In this document: piece after piece, positions 12,819-13,474 of the stretch
Numbering within the stretch: the stretch's first letter is position 1
Layout: the number at the start of each line of letters is the position of its first letter
NCBI GenBank assembly: GCA_021733705.1
Contig: JAIPKF010000026.1
Location: forward strand, 1-13,474
Origin: Chthoniobacterales bacterium
GTDB taxonomy: Bacteria; Verrucomicrobiota; Verrucomicrobiia; Chthoniobacterales; UBA6821
Reading direction: 5' to 3'
Length of the DNA stretch: 13,474 nucleotides
Program-made: the position numbers and the translations under genes
Notes under the pieces: model-generated
The model's input: only the letters and a program-made list of their open reading frames with translations
What the model was told of the DNA's origin: nothing
Database searches by the model: none

Positions 12819-13474
12819 AAATCATGAAACAGATGCTTTCGACTGAGAGCCCTCCTACAGCTTCTGTGAAAAGGATGACTATTGGTATCATTGCCCACAC
12901 TGGAAAAGAGGGTGCAGCTTCTGCCGTAGAACTGGTAATACAAGAACTCCAAAGAAAAAAACTCTCTTTTTTAATTGAGAAAGAGACTGCCTCTCTGGTG
13001 GGAGTATCTTCCAATCTTAATGAAAGAGCACTTGCAGAACAATCTGATGTGCTTCTTGTAATGGGTGGTGATGGTAGTATTTTGCGTGCATTACATCAAA
13101 CGGCAAGTCATTTAAAACCGATATTTGGACTTAATATTGGTTCACTCGGGTTTCTGACCTGTCTTAATGCGAAAGATTACAAAAGAGCTATTCAATGTTT
13201 GGCTGAAGAGAGTTATATATTGAGTTATCGAAGCCTTCTAGAAGTAAGTATTTCCAATAAATGGAAAAAAAAGTCAATCGTTGGAAATGCTCTTAATGAT
13301 GTTGTCATCAGTCGTGGTGAACGTTCACGACTCGTAAGTCTTTCTGTTTTCATTGATGATGTTTTTTTCACTGAATACCACGCTGATGGTCTTATTATTG
13401 CAACTCCGACTGGATCGACTGCCTATTCGTTGGCTGCAGGGGGACCTGTTGTGCTTCCTAACAGTCATGTGCTA
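12815..13474 (+). CDS. nadK: NAD kinase, N-terminal part (cut by window end)
   Basis: 220 codons are open from the ATG at 12815 to the window edge without a stop. NadK phosphorylates NAD to NADP with ATP. Visible marks are VMGGDGSILRA (82-92; the family GGDGT reads GGDGS here), FGLNIGSLGFLT (104-115), ALNDVVISRG (159-168) with the N-D substrate-binding pair, and DGLIIATPTGSTAYSLAAGGP (pattern, 191-211). The ATG at 12815 overlaps the tlyA stop; in-frame ATGs at 12824, 12833 and 12875 are alternatives, and the conserved IGIIAHTG segment begins right after the last. A typical NadK would need about 70 more residues beyond the window. Confidence 0.93.
   Translation, partial: MKIMKQMLSTESPPTASVKRMTIGIIAHTGKEGAASAVELVIQELQRKKLSFLIEKETASLVGVSSNLNERALAEQSDVLLVMGGDGSILRALHQTASHLKPIFGLNIGSLGFLTCLNAKDYKRAIQCLAEESYILSYRSLLEVSISNKWKKKSIVGNALNDVVISRGERSRLVSLSVFIDDVFFTEYHADGLIIATPTGSTAYSLAAGGPVVLPNSHVL

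Noticed and set aside
12464..13014. Two long minus-strand open frames opposite tlyA and nadK
   Set aside because: Both are antisense to strongly supported genes and have no recognisable motifs.
1..13474. Chlamydial origin, suggested by an intracellular-type effector
   Set aside because: The YebC N-terminus is not of chlamydial type, and thrB and the overall gene set fit Verrucomicrobiota better. This remains an inference from memory.
1..13474. CRISPR array, insertion sequence, phage or integron
   Set aside because: There are no regularly spaced direct repeats, transposase, integrase or phage-like proteins; the only repeats are the short ones listed.

Overview
The window is a dense stretch of a bacterial chromosome, AT-rich (most samples I counted were 32-42% GC). 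It carries Gram-negative housekeeping genes: the LPS lipid A kinase lpxK, a periplasmic-type peroxiredoxin, and a type II secretion/type IV pilus inner-membrane protein. The translation factor YebC begins MGRQWL rather than the usual MAGHSKW. From memory, that form and the mix of gene families fit Verrucomicrobiota within the PVC group better than Chlamydiota or Proteobacteria. This is an inference, not a database result. A eukaryotic-type deubiquitinase gene suggests a bacterium that lives in or on a eukaryotic host.

Layout. 1-144: 3' end of typA. 342-1073: yebC. 1145-2959: a 604-residue protein that I read as a ubiquitin-specific protease (USP, peptidase family C19). It has a recognisable Cys box, an LKRF-like strand and a His/Asn box, and is the most interesting item here. 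2991-4241 (minus): an orphan GspF/PilC-type protein. 4359-4430 (minus): tRNA-Lys(UUU). 4466-4621: an imperfect inverted repeat whose right arm contains the bcp stop codon. 4609-5139 (minus): a secreted Bcp/PrxQ peroxiredoxin. 5140-5333: a divergent promoter region with two back-to-back -35 boxes on one TTGACAA. 5334-5407: tRNA-Pro(UGG), followed after seven T's by acyP, an overlapping ABC ATPase and bioD. About 7130-7290: a GC-rich, hairpin-rich island between convergent genes. 7316-7834/7864 (minus): an HdeD-like membrane protein. 8011-8865: thrB. 8994-10169: lpxK. 10236-11294: an aldo/keto reductase. 11377-13474: a tightly coupled HAD phosphatase-tlyA-nadK operon, with nadK cut by the window end.

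Working together. Most genes are core metabolism (biotin, threonine, lipid A, NADP) or translation upkeep (TypA, YebC, TlyA, two tRNAs). They sit in small operons with ATGA or TGATG overlaps. Many starts lack a clear Shine-Dalgarno sequence, and some -10-like boxes lie so close to the ATG that leaderless or near-leaderless mRNAs are plausible. The USP-like gene stands alone with no secretion or chaperone gene beside it, so any effector role rests on the protein itself. I see no CRISPR array, transposase, integrase or prophage gene.
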